From: Cryptomeria japonica | Taxonomy: Eukaryota > Streptophyta > Pinopsida > Cupressales > Cupressaceae | Assembly (NCBI RefSeq): GCF_030272615.1 | Contig: NC_081413.1 | Coordinates: 553,875,136 to 553,939,135 of the forward strand | Reading direction: 5' to 3' | DNA: 64,000 nucleotides | In this document: positions 31,967 through 44,027 of the stretch, piece by piece | Numbering within the stretch: position 1 is the stretch's first letter | Layout: each line of letters opens with the position of its first letter | The notes under the pieces: generated by a model | Seen by the model: only the letters and a program-made list of their open reading frames with translations | What the model was told of the DNA's origin: nothing | Databases searched by the model: none | Position numbers and translations under genes: made by a program

Positions 31967-33580
31967 TTAAATTCATATTGACAGAAATTTCACAGAAAAA
32001 AATAACAGCGAGGAAATGAAATTATACTTTAAAAAAAAACACATAAATTCCCAACACACAATATCACCCTAAATTTAATCTAACCCCAAAATATTTTCAG
32101 GTCTCACAATACATCACAAATTTAGCTCAGATTCCTTAACAACATTTTGCCAGATCAAATATATATACAAACCCCCAAATCCCTTTAAATCCAAAAATTT
32201 CTTTTAAAAATAGATGAGTCAAGAATTTAATTTAAACAAACCCTAGAATGAAAACTTTTCAATAAACCCCCAGAATTTGTCAATCTAAAATTTGAAAACC
32301 CCAAAGATTTTCTTCAACATGAAAATAAATTTAACATGCAAGGTGGTGTTCCTACCTCAAAATACTGCACAGAAGCAAAGGCAAAAATCCCAAGAAAAGC
32401 CTCGGTTATCGTACCCGAAAAGCCCGACAAACTAAAATTTAAAAGCTTCAACAAAATTTTCAATTCCCTTCTTCCTATTTCTTGATAAATCCAGAATCAA
32501 CTCCATTGCATTTCTCCAAACAAAACCAGAAGAATTCCTACACAGAGCTTTCCTCCAATTTCTTCTCTTCAAACCATTTTCCAAATCCATATAAAAAGCC
32601 ATAACCCAAAATGGGTATAGTAAACTTCACGACAAGAGCTCCCTCTAATTCCCCCAAAAAGCCCAATTAAAATATTTCCCCAAATATAAGTCCTCAATGC
32701 ATGCAAGGAAACACAAATTAATAAAGTTCATTAATTACTCTTTTGTAACTCCCCTAATTATTAATTTTTTTTTTTTAAACAACTAATTAACATTTATTTA
32801 TTTTAATATTTTATTCCATGCACACAAAGAAAATTCCTAATTAAATATTTAATTTCCCTATTAAATTAGTCCTTTACAACGAGGATAAAATAAATTTAAT
32901 TATTTTACCACTAACATTAGTTTAATTTAATTTTACACAATTTTAATTTTACTAATTAATTAATCATTAATATTCAAATACCATTAATATATATAATATC
33001 AATCTTTGTCATAGAATAATAGATAATAGTTAAACCAAACACAAGAGCAATGAATTGCGACAAACCAAAACACAAAGACCAACATAAAAGACTAACAGAG
33101 AAAACAACTGACATAATTGGCAACAAAACACTAGGATACCTGACAAACAACTTGTTCCCACAAGAACGATGGTTGCATCAGGGTCTGACTGATAACTCCT
33201 TTTCCACTTTTTCCATTGGGTCAAAGAGCACGCTCAGACCTGAAAATTTAGGTGGAGTCGATGCTTGGTACCTATAGCTACATCACCGAGAAAACACACA
33301 TACATTACACCAACATAAATAGGCACACCAGTGGAGGAGGATAGTGACATTCCATGTCCCTCAGAAGTGGGTGATGGAATATCATCTCCTCACACCCCAT
33401 ACAGACTCATACCCATACAAGAAGACAATCATAAGATATAACTCATACATAAACTAGATATGTCAGTCCAAGGTCAGTACATAAACATAAAATCTAACAT
33501 CCAAACATCCACAAAGATATAATTCACAACCAACATTTATTAACTCCAAAACATCATATCATAGAATCATGATTAGCAAG
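31785..33580. other. AT-rich region, no gene recognised
   Basis: Contains a perfect 14-bp palindrome CCCACCATGGTGGG (31815-31828) with a half-copy just before it, an AT microsatellite (31936-31963) and many TTAATTAAT words. Read on the minus strand, 32660-32340 resembles a promoter-proximal leader that ends in a splice-donor-like TTTTGAG|GTAGGA near 32357. This could be an unrecognised LTR or the 5' end of a lost gene; the call is weak. Confidence 0.3.
31936..31963. repeat. AT dinucleotide microsatellite
   Basis: About 14 uninterrupted AT repeats. Confidence 0.95.
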
Positions 33581-34009
33581 TGTATACACCTAAAAATGGT
33601 CTGAAGATAGTTAATTAAATACACAGTTATTAGATTAATCTCCCTTCCCAATTAATTGAATTCACAAGCATGTTGATTAATTTCTCTCCTCATCTACTAG
33701 TAAATAAATCTACATGATTTATTTATATAGTTCATTTCATATCCCCCTTTGATTAATTAATTCCCTTCATTTTAGTCAGTTCTTCTAATTCCGAATTAAG
33801 ATTAACAAACTCAAGTTTGTTGAGATTAATTACCATTTTCTGATTATTTGAATTTCTAAATTCAAATGAGCACATGACTCCTAACTTTTTACCACCTTAA
33901 CTAACCACCCTCTAACCTAACCGATTCCACCTAAAGCTGGGTTTAACTAACCCTATCATATCTTGCACATCCTAACCTCCTTATCCTAACCTCCTATGGT
34001 GTGAATGTT

Positions 34010-35271
34010 TGTTGGAAATGTGCCTCTAATTCACTTGACCATTGTCCATACTGATCAGGTTACCTCTTGCCGATGAAACAATATGAAGGAAATCTGTGAG
34101 CTCTATCGGCATGAATTGTGTCGATGTATCCTCTTCCATTGGAGCTCGGAGTAGCAAGTATGACGTTATCCTGATGACTTGATGAATTCAACTTTGATCA
34201 TCAGGATAACTTCAAGTTTTTGAGAAGACTGCATCAGCATTGTGCTAATGACCCGATGGAGCTATCTTCAGCAGTTCGGGTTGTCATCGACTATCGGAGG
34301 TACCGGTCTAAAGTTAGGTCGATACTCGATGAAGTCGCCTTCGGTGATCGGGTATCGGGTCGACATGATGAAGACTACGCCGAAGTCCCAATGAGTCCAC
34401 CCTGTTTTTGTCTCAAAGTGTTTCTCTTATCCGGATAGCAGTTTTGGTCATGTGTCGATGTCTCGATGAGGTCTAATCTTGTCTATCAGAGATCGAGATA
34501 ACATCTCAAGGTTGGTGTCGATGTCCCGATGAAGTCTTCTCTTGGTTATCGGAGATCGGAGTAACATTTTAGATGCTTTACCAATGACCTGATGGAGTCA
34601 CCTTCGGTGATCAGGTATCATCGGGCAATCGGCTTTACTGTTTGAAAGCTATACCGATGGTTGATGGATCAAAAACTGACTGCGGGAGTAAGATCAAACC
34701 GAGATCCAAAAAGGTTAACTCTCGGACACTAAGGATGCGACTATCAGTATATTTGAATACTAACTGACCTGACTCCTTGCTGCATGTGGGATAATTGATT
34801 TTCCATGAATGCAGACCAACGCAGGCAGACGATTAGACTTCAAGCGGTTGGTGCAGTTGCTTAGTGGAATCATCAACCTATTTGGTTTTTGAAGGCAAAT
34901 GTGAACCGAATGTTCAGTTATAGGGTTATAGGTTATGATAGCTATTGAGAGTTTTGTAACTAGTGTGTGATTTAAGTGTTGTATGTTAATCTGGAACGAT
35001 TGTATGACAGAGTGAAGGAAGTATGCAGACTGGACTTTATTGTATTGTTTTTGACATACTATTAATAAAGTCGATTATCTATTGTTGGTGAGTTTTTCTC
35101 CCGAAAGGGTTTTCCCACATTAACTCTGTGTGTTATATCTTTGTGTTGTTTAATTGTGTTTTCTCATGCTTGTGCCATATTCTGTAAATATTGAAAAATT
35201 GTATACACTATTCTATTCTCCCTTGCAAATTGACATTAGGGAAGCGAATTTTTGCACTTGCTTTCTTTACA
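34010..35271 (+). repeat. Copia-1 5' LTR (1262 bp)
   Basis: TGTTGGAAAT...TTTCTTTACA, followed two bases later by the primer site. Its final 120 bp (35152-35271) recur at 37652-37771 with a few substitutions. Confidence 0.88.
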
Positions 35272-35273
35272 AG

Positions 35274-35285
35274 TGGTATCAGAGC
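35274..35285 (+). promoter_or_regulatory. Copia-1 primer-binding site
   Basis: TGGTATCAGAGC, the standard plant Copia site complementary to the 3' end of initiator tRNA-Met. Confidence 0.93.
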
Positions 35286-35385
35286 TTGGCCTGTTTTGTT
35301 GTCCTTGTTGGGTAGGGTTGGTTTTTTGTGTCAGTTCTGTTTCAGTGGGAGTCTTGCAGAGTGTCTACTTGTTTTATAGTTTGAG

Positions 35386-37650
35386 ATGGCGAGCACCTCA
35401 GGGCGCATAAACATGGAGAATTTTAATGGTTCCAGTTTCAAACTATGGAAACTCAAGATGGAAGACTTGCTGGTCGATAGAGATCTCTGGGGTGATATGA
35501 CTGCAACTTCTAAGCCTTTAGGCAAGAAGAAATAAGATTGGGATCTAGCCGATTGGAAGGCAAGGGGTCTAATCAGGCTATGTCTTGTTGATTCTATTCT
35601 GTTAAATGTCCATGAGGAGAAGAATGTACATCTTCTCTTAAATAAGTTGGGAGATATTTATCAAGGCAAATCCTTGGTGAATAAACTTTTCTTGAGGAAG
35701 AAGTTGTACTCTCTAAAGATAGATGCAGGAACACCATTGGCATACCACTTAAATGCATTCAACATGGTTCTTGCATAGTTAACTTCTGTTGGTGTGTCCA
35801 TCTAGGAAGAAGAACATTGCATGTTGTTGTTGTGTTCATTGCCTGACTCTTGGGAACACTTAGTGATGGCTATTGGTAGTACTATGACCCAGTTCAAGGT
35901 GGATATTGTGGTTAATACTCTTTTGTCAGAAGAAATGAGAAAGAAATCCTTTGAGACAATAAAAGATGCACTCTCTATTCGAAGAGGACTAAAGGACAAA
36001 TACAAGAAGAAAGGCAAGAAGTCCAAGTCTCAAGAGAGATTTAAATCTCCAGGCAAGAAGTCAAAGGTGAAGTGCTAGAACTATGGGCAAAAAGGGCATA
36101 TCCAAAAGGATTGCAAGGAGGAGAAGAAGAAGAAGAAGTATTATGACACTGAATCTTCTCAAAGTGACGCAGATGCATTTGTAGCAGCCCTGGCAGTACC
36201 TACCTCAAATGACACCTGGTTAGTAGATTATGGCGCATCTTTTCACATGACCTCCCACAAGGATGTTGGTGGAAAGGTATATTTGGCTAGTGATTCTACA
36301 TTGGAGATTGTAGGGAGAGGCAAAATTAAAATTCAATTCCCAGATGGTAGAGTGAAGGGGATCGATGAAGTTCTTCATATACTAGGTCTAGCAAGAAACC
36401 TTCTCTCTGTAAGTAAACTTAATGATACTGGAGTACAAGTTACATTTGTATCTAGTGGTTGCAAGATGACTAGGGATTCCATTGTATTGGCAAAGGGTGA
36501 TCATTTTGGTAATTTATATAAGTTAAATGTTGAACCTATATGTTGTAATATGGCCTCTAAAAAGTCAGTTAAGACAACTGTAATGATGCATAATGCTAAT
36601 TCATTGGAAGCTAAAAGTCCTACTAAGAAAACAATGCTCTGGCATAATAGGTTAGGCCACATAGGTGAAAAAGGTTTAAAAGCCTTCAATAATAAGAATC
36701 TGGTTGAAGGTCTGGATGATTGTATTTTTGAGTTCAACTTCTGCGAACACTACATATATGGAAAACATAATCATGTTTAGTTTTATTCCAGTTCTCATAA
36801 GTCTTTTGATATTCCGGATTATGTTCACTCTGATGTGTTTGGTTCAGTGGATGTACCTTCTTTATCTAAGTCTAAATACTATGTATCTTTTGTAGATGAT
36901 TATTCAAGAAGGGCATTTGTGTACTTTCTTAAAAGTAAATCAGAAGTATTCAGTTGGTTTAAGGAGTTTAAGAACCTTGTTGAAAATTAGACTAGGAGAA
37001 AGATTAAATGTTTAAGAATAGACAACGATGGTGAATTTTGTAGTGCAGATTTTGAAAAGTACTGTGTTGATCATGGAATTAAGAGACATAAGACTGTACC
37101 TTACACTCCACAGTAGAATGGAGTTGCAGAAAGGTTGAATCGGTCTCTAATGGAGAAAGCAAGAAGCATGTTGAACGGAGCTAGGCTGGAACAAAAATTC
37201 TGGGCTGAAGCAGTTGCTATAGCGTGTTGCTTATTGAATCATTCTCCTACTTCAGTATTGGTTGGAAAAACACCTATGGAAGCATGGTCTGGTAAGAACC
37301 CGTCTTTAAGGCACCTTCATGTTTTTGGTGCAGAGGCATATGCTCATGTGCTTGATGTTAATAGATCTAAATTGGACAACAAAGTGGTGAAATGTATCTT
37401 CATTGGCTATGGAGTTGGTGTGAAAGGATACAAACTTTGGAATCTAGTGACTGGTAAGGTTGTATATACTAGAAGTGTGATTTTTCATGTGTTGAAGCCT
37501 ATGTCACTAGATCATAATATAGAAAAGAAAGGAGAAGCTAAGGTTGAAATTCCTCCAGCCAAAGAAGAGTCTCCAAAGATACCTGAAGATGAGGAGAGTT
37601 CAAGCAGTTCAAGTAGTTATGAAGAAGAACATGATGATGAGCCTCCTATG
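35386..37650 (+). pseudogene. gag-pol: Copia-1 Gag-PR-INT polyprotein remnant
   Basis: One frame runs from ATG 35386 (MASTSGRINMENFNGSSFKL) to the LTR junction with no frameshift but seven stops: TAA 35533 and TAG at 35776, 35803, 36076, 36778, 36988, 37114. Gag lies up to about 36120. The zinc knuckle is damaged (C-stop-N-Y-G...H...C). The protease has WLVDYGASFHMT, so the DSG triad is lost. Integrase shows LWHNRLGHIGEKGL, YVHSDVFG, FVDDYSRRAFVYF, RIDNDGEF and TPQ-stop-NGVAERLNRS, so D,D,E can be traced. The C-terminal acidic linker (EDEESSSSSSSYEEEHDDE) then breaks off at 37650. Confidence 0.9.
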
Positions 37651-37651
37651 A

Positions 37652-37771
37652 AATTGTGTTTTCTCATGCTTGTGCCATATTCTGTAAATGTTGAAAAATT
37701 GTATACAATATTCTATTCTCCCCTACAAATTGACATTAGGGAAGTGGATTTCCGCACTTGCTTTCTTTACA
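37652..37771 (+). repeat. Copia-1 3' LTR remnant (120 bp)
   Basis: Matches the last 120 bp of the 5' LTR and ends TTTCTTTACA directly before the target duplication. Junction with pol lies at an AAATTGTG. Confidence 0.92.
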
Positions 37772-38366
37772 ATGTTCTCCCCTTGAGACACATGGCACAT
37801 TTTCCACATGTCTCCTCCCTTGGACACTTGCCGTCTCATGAGAAAGGCTCCTTGACACTTGTCACCATAGAGACGACAAGTGCCCTTCCTCTAACCTCTT
37901 CTCCAACTTCCTCAATCTTGGCCCTTGATATCTTCAGATCAAATTTGGACCGTTGATTGCTGCCACCTCAACTTTGGCCTTGGAATACCTATAAATACCC
38001 TTCATTTTGGAGCAATAAGGATCCCTTGCATTTTCATTTCGATCATCTAGTAGCTAGCATTTTGGATTAATCATAGCATGTTAATCTAGTTTCTTAGATC
38101 CTGCATTTCATATCATTTGCATAATCAATCATGATCAAGTAGCTACTCAACTCTTGAGTTGCCACTTTGGAGGTCATTGCTCCACTAAGAGCTAACCAAT
38201 CCAACACCTTCAAGGTTCTCAAGAATAGAGGAAAATGTGACATTCCAAGGAAGGCTTATGGTTTGCATCTTTAATTTAGTTTTCATTTAAGCTTTCCATT
38301 ATGTTTTATTGTCTCATTATATGTGTATGCTTGCTTCTATTTACCACATTTTTAGCATCACATTAA

Positions 38367-38383
38367 TTGGAGCCCATCATGGG
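38367..38383 (+). promoter_or_regulatory. Tat-C primer-binding site (probable)
   Basis: TTGGAGCCCATCATGGG follows the LTR end after four bases. It differs from the Tat-A/B site and recalls the TTGGCGCCCACC-type sites of other plant gypsy elements. Confidence is moderate because the LTR end was set from this same spot. Confidence 0.45.
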
Positions 38384-39491
38384 TCATCAACCCCTTTGAT
38401 CTTTAACAAGTTTACTTGCAGGAAATCTCATTGATAGGTTGATTAGCTCTTTCGGTGTGCAAATTATCTCTCTCGGGCTCCCGAATCACATTCTTGGTCT
38501 CTATTGTAGTGTCCCAACACCTCAAATGGTGTTTATGGGAGAATTCTCAACTCTATTTTTCTTTGTTTTAGCATTTTCAGTCTATACCTTAGCATTTTTG
38601 GTGCGTCCTATAGCGTTTCTGGCATATTTGACAACATTTTTAGTTGGTTTAACAACGTTTTTGGTCAATTCAATAGCGTTTCTAGTGTGCACAAATAGCA
38701 TTTTGGGTCAATTTGGCAGCATTCTTAACACATATGATGGTGTTCTTGGTCAATTTGGTGGCATTTTCAGTTTTTCATTGATTTTTCTAATATTGTATTT
38801 TGCATTTCTTATTTCTACTTCTGGACTGTCATTTTCCTGAACCTAATTTGCAGATTATTAGTTTTGCAAGTACTTATTTTGTTGTGAGAGATCAGAGTCA
38901 TAAACCATTTCATCGTCAAAGAATGTAATATAAACTACTAACTTTGTTTGCAACTACAGGATTTTGCACTTATTTTCTTAAGTTAAGCACATAGACTAAT
39001 TGCAATGGAAATGAACAAACATGTCTTATGTGTTTTGAAGATAGGCAAGTATTCTTTCACCTTTCTTAGGTGATCAGAAAGCTAGACTCATCTTTTATTT
39101 TTAATAGTACATATCTTTAGCAGGCCTACCCTCTCGAGGAGCCTATAAGGCCAAAGCCATTAAGGTTAGTGAGAGGGGAACGACCCAAGTGAGAATGACT
39201 AATGCCTAGTACTCCAACCCACTATAAAATAAATGTGATTTGATGAAAATCAAGTCAACGACAGTGCTCGAGAATATACCTCCTTCATACCTTTAGGTAT
39301 ATCAAACCTTGGTTTTCAAGGCTAGGAGACCTCTTAATTGAGTTTATACCCTGACACATCAAACGGATCCCTTACTAGTTCCAATTAAAATTAGAACCTA
39401 TCTAGTTTACCTCCGAACACTACTAAATTCTTAGTGCATGGAGGGGGAAGAATCTCTCCTTAAGACACTCACCATATGTCCCTCTTGAGCA
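38384..39491 (+). other. Tat-C leader, first part
   Basis: Leader between the primer site and the Copia-2 insertion. It holds a 21-bp repeat array and, from 39041, the block shared with Tat-A, including GTGAGAGGGGAACGACCC at 39169-39186 and AAGACACTCACCATATG at about 39461-39477. An open stretch at 38439-38840 overlaps the repeats, is hydrophobic and is not called a gene. Confidence 0.6.
38570..38790 (+). repeat. 21-bp degenerate repeats in the Tat-C leader
   Basis: About nine or ten units, nearly all 21 bp and one 22 bp, read like TAGCATTTTGGGTCAATTTGG, CAACGTTTTTGGTCAATTCAA, TGGTGTTCTTGGTCAATTTGG. Position just after the primer site matches the arrays of Tat-A and Tat-B. Confidence 0.78.
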
Positions 39492-40865
39492 TGATGGTAT
39501 GATGAAAGAATAAGTATCTGGTCAACTACTGAGAGGGGGCGGGGGTGAATCAATAGATAGAAAAACTGATACAAACTTCACCAATCTCAAAAATCAATCT
39601 CTCAAAGTAAACTTAGAACTAATAATGTAATACCTCTATCAAGATAAAAGATCATAGGATAAACTGGTTGACTGTAACAAAAAATTAATAGTAAACAACT
39701 TCTTCATTTCTCAATGCTTTCGGTTATCATGACTTATCAAAATAGTTAAGTAGTTAAGTGAATCAATAATGAAAACATAACCACAAAAACATTCACCACT
39801 TGACACAAATATTTTTGATGTGGAAACCAAAATAGGTAAAAACCATGAGAGATGGGACTCACAAGATAACTATCTAAACTCTTTTGAAGTTTGCCCTGTT
39901 AGGAGCCTAGCCTATTAAAGATTTACAAAAAGTCCTGTTAAGAACTCATCCTGTTAGGAATCACCCGATTAAGGGATTGACTACAAATGCCTTGTTAGAA
40001 GAAATACCCTGTAAGGAGTAACCTTGGTAGAGGATTTAAAAATCCAATCTAATGGATCACCTTGTTAGATGATTTGAATAACACTAAGCTTGTTAGAGCT
40101 TACCCGGTTATGGGATTTCAATTCTGTTGTAATTGTTAGAAAATAATAGGAGTTTGATGATCTATCTGAATAGAACTACACTTGCTTGATCAGATCCATT
40201 TCATTCTCCTATTTGCCTTTACTCAAACTGCAGATACATCATCTGGTTCGACAACCACACACTCAACTAATTTGTGCTCACTCTTTGTCAGCTCATTAAA
40301 TTAAACAACTTCATCAACCTTATAAATAAATCAATCAGGTCGGTAACACAACAAAAAACCTAATTCTCATAGAGATTACAAACAAATCATTTCAAGTATG
40401 ACCATTGGATTACATATCAATCTTTGCACATCAATCAAGAAAACACTGATTGCTCCTTGATCACCGCTTCATCGAACTTAGTAACTCATCATGCTCTTTG
40501 CATTAGATGCAATACATTTGCTCATTCACTAGACAAAAACCGTTACAACAACTCACCAAAATCTCTTGGAATTGTCTTCATACAATAATCATACATGTCA
40601 TAATCATTACCGCTCATCATCAGATCATAAACTAATATAACCAATTCACCAAACTTAATCGGTTAGGGTTTATCAAAAATAATAGGTAGGGTTTACCAGT
40701 TATATAAATAGATAAGGTTTACATTGGTTACCAGTTCACTCCAAAAATTCTTCCTACCGGTTACAGTAACAATATTACAACAATATCAACAATATCATTA
40801 CCGTTTAATTAAAATCAATGACAACATAACATATCATTAATGCAATTTTTATGCAAATGCCAACA
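39492..40865 (-). repeat. Copia-2 3' LTR (1374 bp)
   Basis: On the minus strand it starts TGTTGGCATTTGCATAAA and ends CATACCATCA. Near the right end of the minus-strand copy is the G-tract motif (ACTGAGAGGGGGCGGGGG on plus). Plus-strand 39890-40110 has a run of CCTGTTAGGA-like words spaced about 20-40 bp, shared with Copia-6. Confidence 0.9.
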
Positions 40866-40880
40866 ATCTCCCCCTTTGGC
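40866..40880 (-). promoter_or_regulatory. Copia-2 polypurine tract
   Basis: Minus strand GCCAAAGGGGGAGAT runs straight into the LTR start TGTTGG. The identical tract precedes Copia-6 (63185-63199). Confidence 0.88.
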
Positions 40881-41018
40881 ATTGATGGCAATACAAATAT
40901 CAATACCATTTATTGTTGTGTGATTGTGAATAGGAATCTTGGTTTACATTACCAAGTAGTCACCATGCTCTCCATGTCTTCATCTTGTCGCTAGTTCTCC
41001 TTCCCATAATCACATAAT

Positions 41019-41033
41019 CCCCCCCCCCCCCCC
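41019..41033. repeat. C15 homopolymer
   Basis: Fifteen consecutive C between the polypurine tract and pol of Copia-2. Length should be treated as uncertain, since such tracts are prone to sequencing and replication slippage. Confidence 0.7.
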
Positions 41034-41189
41034 TTGGTAAAACATGTAATGTCAAATTTCACTGTGCATCATTAACACTCTGCAACTTGATGCTCCCCCT
41101 ATGGAATAAATCCACTTCTACACCAATCCTTCTATAAAATTATGCAAGTAGCTCCAGGACTGATGTAATCTACATTATACTTAACTGAC

Positions 41190-42728
41190 TTCATGAAGAG
41201 GGACAACCCCTAGCTGACTTCTAAGATACTCAAAATTAGTCTTAGGTAGAGGTTTAGTAAAAATATCTGCAAGTTGCTCCTTGGTAGAAACATGCTCCAA
41301 GATCACATCTTTACTCTATACTTTTTCCCTCAAGAAATGATACTTCAATTCAATATGTTTGGTTTGTACATGCAAGACAAGGTTCTTGGAAATATTTATG
41401 GCACTTGTATTATCACATAAAATCTTTATAGGTTCTGAAATCTTCATATTAAAACCTTCCAAAATGTGCCTCATCCATATAGCCTGTGTACAATTCATGT
41501 AAGTTGCAACATACCTGGCTTCAACAGTAGATTGTGAAGTACAACTCTGCTTCTTACTACTCCATGAAACAAGTCTTCCTCCAAGAAAAAATGCTCCACT
41601 GGTTGTGCTTTTTCGGTCATCAACATTTCCTACCCAATCTGCATCTGTGTACACCTTCAAGTCAAAATTTCCTCCATATGGGTACCATAACCCATAATCA
41701 ACAGTACCTTTCAGATATCTAAAAATTCTCTTGGTTGCTATTAGATGTGGTTCCAAAGGATTCTTTTGGAATCTAGAAACTATGCCAGCTACATGAGCTA
41801 TGTCCGGTCTATTGTGAACAACATAGTGCAATTTCCCAATAATTGACCTGTATTCCTTCTCATTAATAGATTTGGACTCATCTTCCTTAGACAACTTACA
41901 ACCTATAACCATAGGTGTCCCAACTAGTTTACAGTCACTCATGCCAAATGTCTTCAAGACCTCTTTCACATACTTAGACTGTGTGATGAAAATGCCATTC
42001 TTCATTTGATGTATTTGCAAGCCTATGAAAATTTTTATTTCTCCCACTAAAGACATTTCAAACTCATTTTTTATTTCATCTATAAAATTGTTGCTCATGT
42101 CATCATTACCTCCAAATATGATAGCATCAACAAATACTTCACTGACTAGTATTGTATATCCTTCAGATTTGAGATAAATGTTACTATCATCACTGATTCT
42201 CAGAAAGCCTATCTTCATCAGATGTGTATGAAGCCTTTCATACCATGCTCTCGGTGCATGCTTTAATCCATATAAAGCTTTATGCAATCTGCATACCATG
42301 TCTTTCTTATCAGTCAGAGCATAACCATCTGGCTACTCAATGTATACTTCTTCGAGTATCCCATTCAAAAATGTTGACTTAACATCCATCTGGTATACCT
42401 TGATTTTCTTGTGTGCTACAAATGCAAGTAAAGTTTTGACACCTTCTACTCTTGCCACTGGTACAAAATTCTCACCATAGTCTTCTCCTTCCTCTTGTGC
42501 ATAACCTTTGCAAACCAACCTAGCTTTGTTGCGAACTACAACACCATCTTCATTTAACTTGTTCCTGAATACCCACTTAGTACCTATCACATTTTCATTT
42601 GTTGGTCGGGGTACTAGGGTCCATGTGTTGTTCTTCTCAATTTGATCTAATTCCTTCCCCATAGCTTTAACCCAATGATCATCACCAAATGCTTCCTTAG
42701 TAGTTCTTGGTTCAATAGTGGAGATCAT
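41190..42728 (-). pseudogene. pol: Copia-2 reverse transcriptase and RNase H
   Basis: RT begins near [20 protein letters not shown] and shows [20 protein letters not shown], the first Asp in [12 protein letters not shown], a TAG at 42330, then LHKALYGLKHAPRAWYERLH. The YVDD box has become FVDA (EVFVDAIIFGG), so a catalytic Asp is lost. The C-terminal RNase H has VYTDADWVGNVDDRKST, SQSTVEARYVA (second acidic position changed to Arg), CDNTSAINISKN and LKYHFLREKV, then a stop. The residual tail LADIFTKPLP lies near 41250. Confidence 0.9.
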
Positions 42729-42929
42729 GCAAGAATTCTCTTTGATTCTTCTTCTGGTTAGTACTCCAACATCCTTATCCCCAATAATCTATTCAGGATT
42801 GTGATTCAGTATCACATATCTTGGAATAACATGATCATTATCTTTAGGTTCAGCTTCTTCATTATCTTTATGGTTGAACTGGCACATCAATATTTGCTTT
42901 GCCAGTTTCAAATTTCACAGTTTCTGGTT

Positions 42930-44027
42930 CTAAAAACAAAATATAAGGATCTTCATCTTTTTTCTTTGAACTGGTTTCCTCTGAGACTTCAGGATTTTCA
43001 TCCACTCAAACATCAGGACTCTCAATAATTCTCTATATTCGGTTGTTAAAACACGTGTAGGCCTTACTCTTGGTCGAATAGCCAAGAAATATACCTTCAT
43101 CACTTTTAGCCTCAAATTTGCTAATATAATCACCTCTCTTAATAAACATTTTCTTCCAAATATTCTAAAATAACTAACATCAGGTGATCTACCATACCAA
43201 TATTCATAAGGAGTCTTGTCCTTACCTCTCTTTACCAGAATTTGGTTCATAGTGTAGACAGTTGTGTTGACAGCTTCTCTCCAAAAAGTTTTCGCTACAC
43301 CTCCTTGTATCAACATCGTCCTAGTAGCTTCAACAACTGGCCGATTATTTCTCTCTGTGATACCATTCTTTTGTGGTGTCGTTGGTGCAGAAAGTTGTCG
43401 TTTGATACCATTTTCTTCACAATACCTAGTGAATTCCTCATAAGTAAATTCACCGCCTTGATCTGTCCTCAGACACTTTATCTTCTTACTGCTCTCTTTC
43501 TCATCTAAGGCCCTAAATGCCTTGAACTTACCAAAATATTTAGTCTTATCCTTCAAGAATGTGACCCACATCATCCTTGAGCAATCATCAGTGAAGATCA
43601 TAAAATATCTGTCACCTTGAATACTTTTTGTTCTTATTGGTCCACAAAGATCCATATGAACCAAATCTAACAAATGTTCTGCTAAAAAGGCTTTTCTCTT
43701 GAAAGTTGAGGATGTCATCTTTCCCAACTGACATTCTTTGCACAGAGCATTAACTGGTTTGTCCAACTGAGGCAAACCTCTCACTGTCTTGGACTTACTC
43801 ACTTTAACAATGTTATCAAAGTTTATATGACAAAATCTCCTATGTCAAAGCCAACTATCATCTATCTTTGCAATTAAATAGTTGCTGACTTTAGGATTAA
43901 GGTGAAACAAGTTACCTTTAGTTTTCTTCCCGGTTGCAATTAGTTCACCTTTGTTGTCATAGATTTTGTACATACCATTTTTAAACTCTAATGGATATTC
44001 TTTGTCATTGAGTTGTGCCACACTCAA
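42930..44027 (-). pseudogene. pol: Copia-2 GAG-pre-integrase and integrase
   Basis: SVAQLNDKEYPLEFKNGMYK starts the pre-integrase part, followed by a stop at the WL-HRRFCHINFD motif. Then come the zinc-binding NALCKECQLGK, Asp in LVHMDLCGPIR, FTDDCSRMMWVTFL, Asp in LRTDQGGEF and Glu in TPQKNGITERNN, so the D,D,E triad is complete. After FRIFGRKC (about 43150) a frameshift scrambles the C-terminus. This would insert the element's cDNA; the copy is inactive. Confidence 0.88.

Larger units (their letters stand above)
34010..37771 (+). mobile_element. Copia-1: internally deleted Copia element
   Basis: A 5' LTR (34010-35271), primer site, gag-PR-INT reading frame and only the last 120 bp of a 3' LTR. 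The 5-bp target duplication ATGTT is perfect on both sides (34005-34009 and 37772-37776), so both outer ends are original. RT, RNase H, polypurine tract and most of the 3' LTR are gone: pol passes straight into LTR sequence at about 37652. It sits inside the Tat-C LTR. Confidence 0.92.
33581..38362 (+). mobile_element. Tat-C 5' LTR, split by Copia-1
   Basis: 33581 begins TGTATACACCTAAAAATGG, close to the Tat-A LTR start TGTAGACACCTAAAAATG. The LTR runs to 34009, resumes at 37772 after the Copia-1 insertion and ends at about 38362 in GCATCACA. Joined length is about 1015 bp, as in Tat-A. A TATA box (TATAAATA, 37990-37997) lies in the right piece. The primer site and Tat-type leader follow. The first base could be off by a few because no second LTR is available. 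Confidence 0.72.

Noticed and set aside
38439-38840. Membrane protein gene in the Tat-C leader
   Set aside because: The hydrophobic translation comes from T-rich 21-bp repeats; no homologous ORF in Tat-A or Tat-B leaders.
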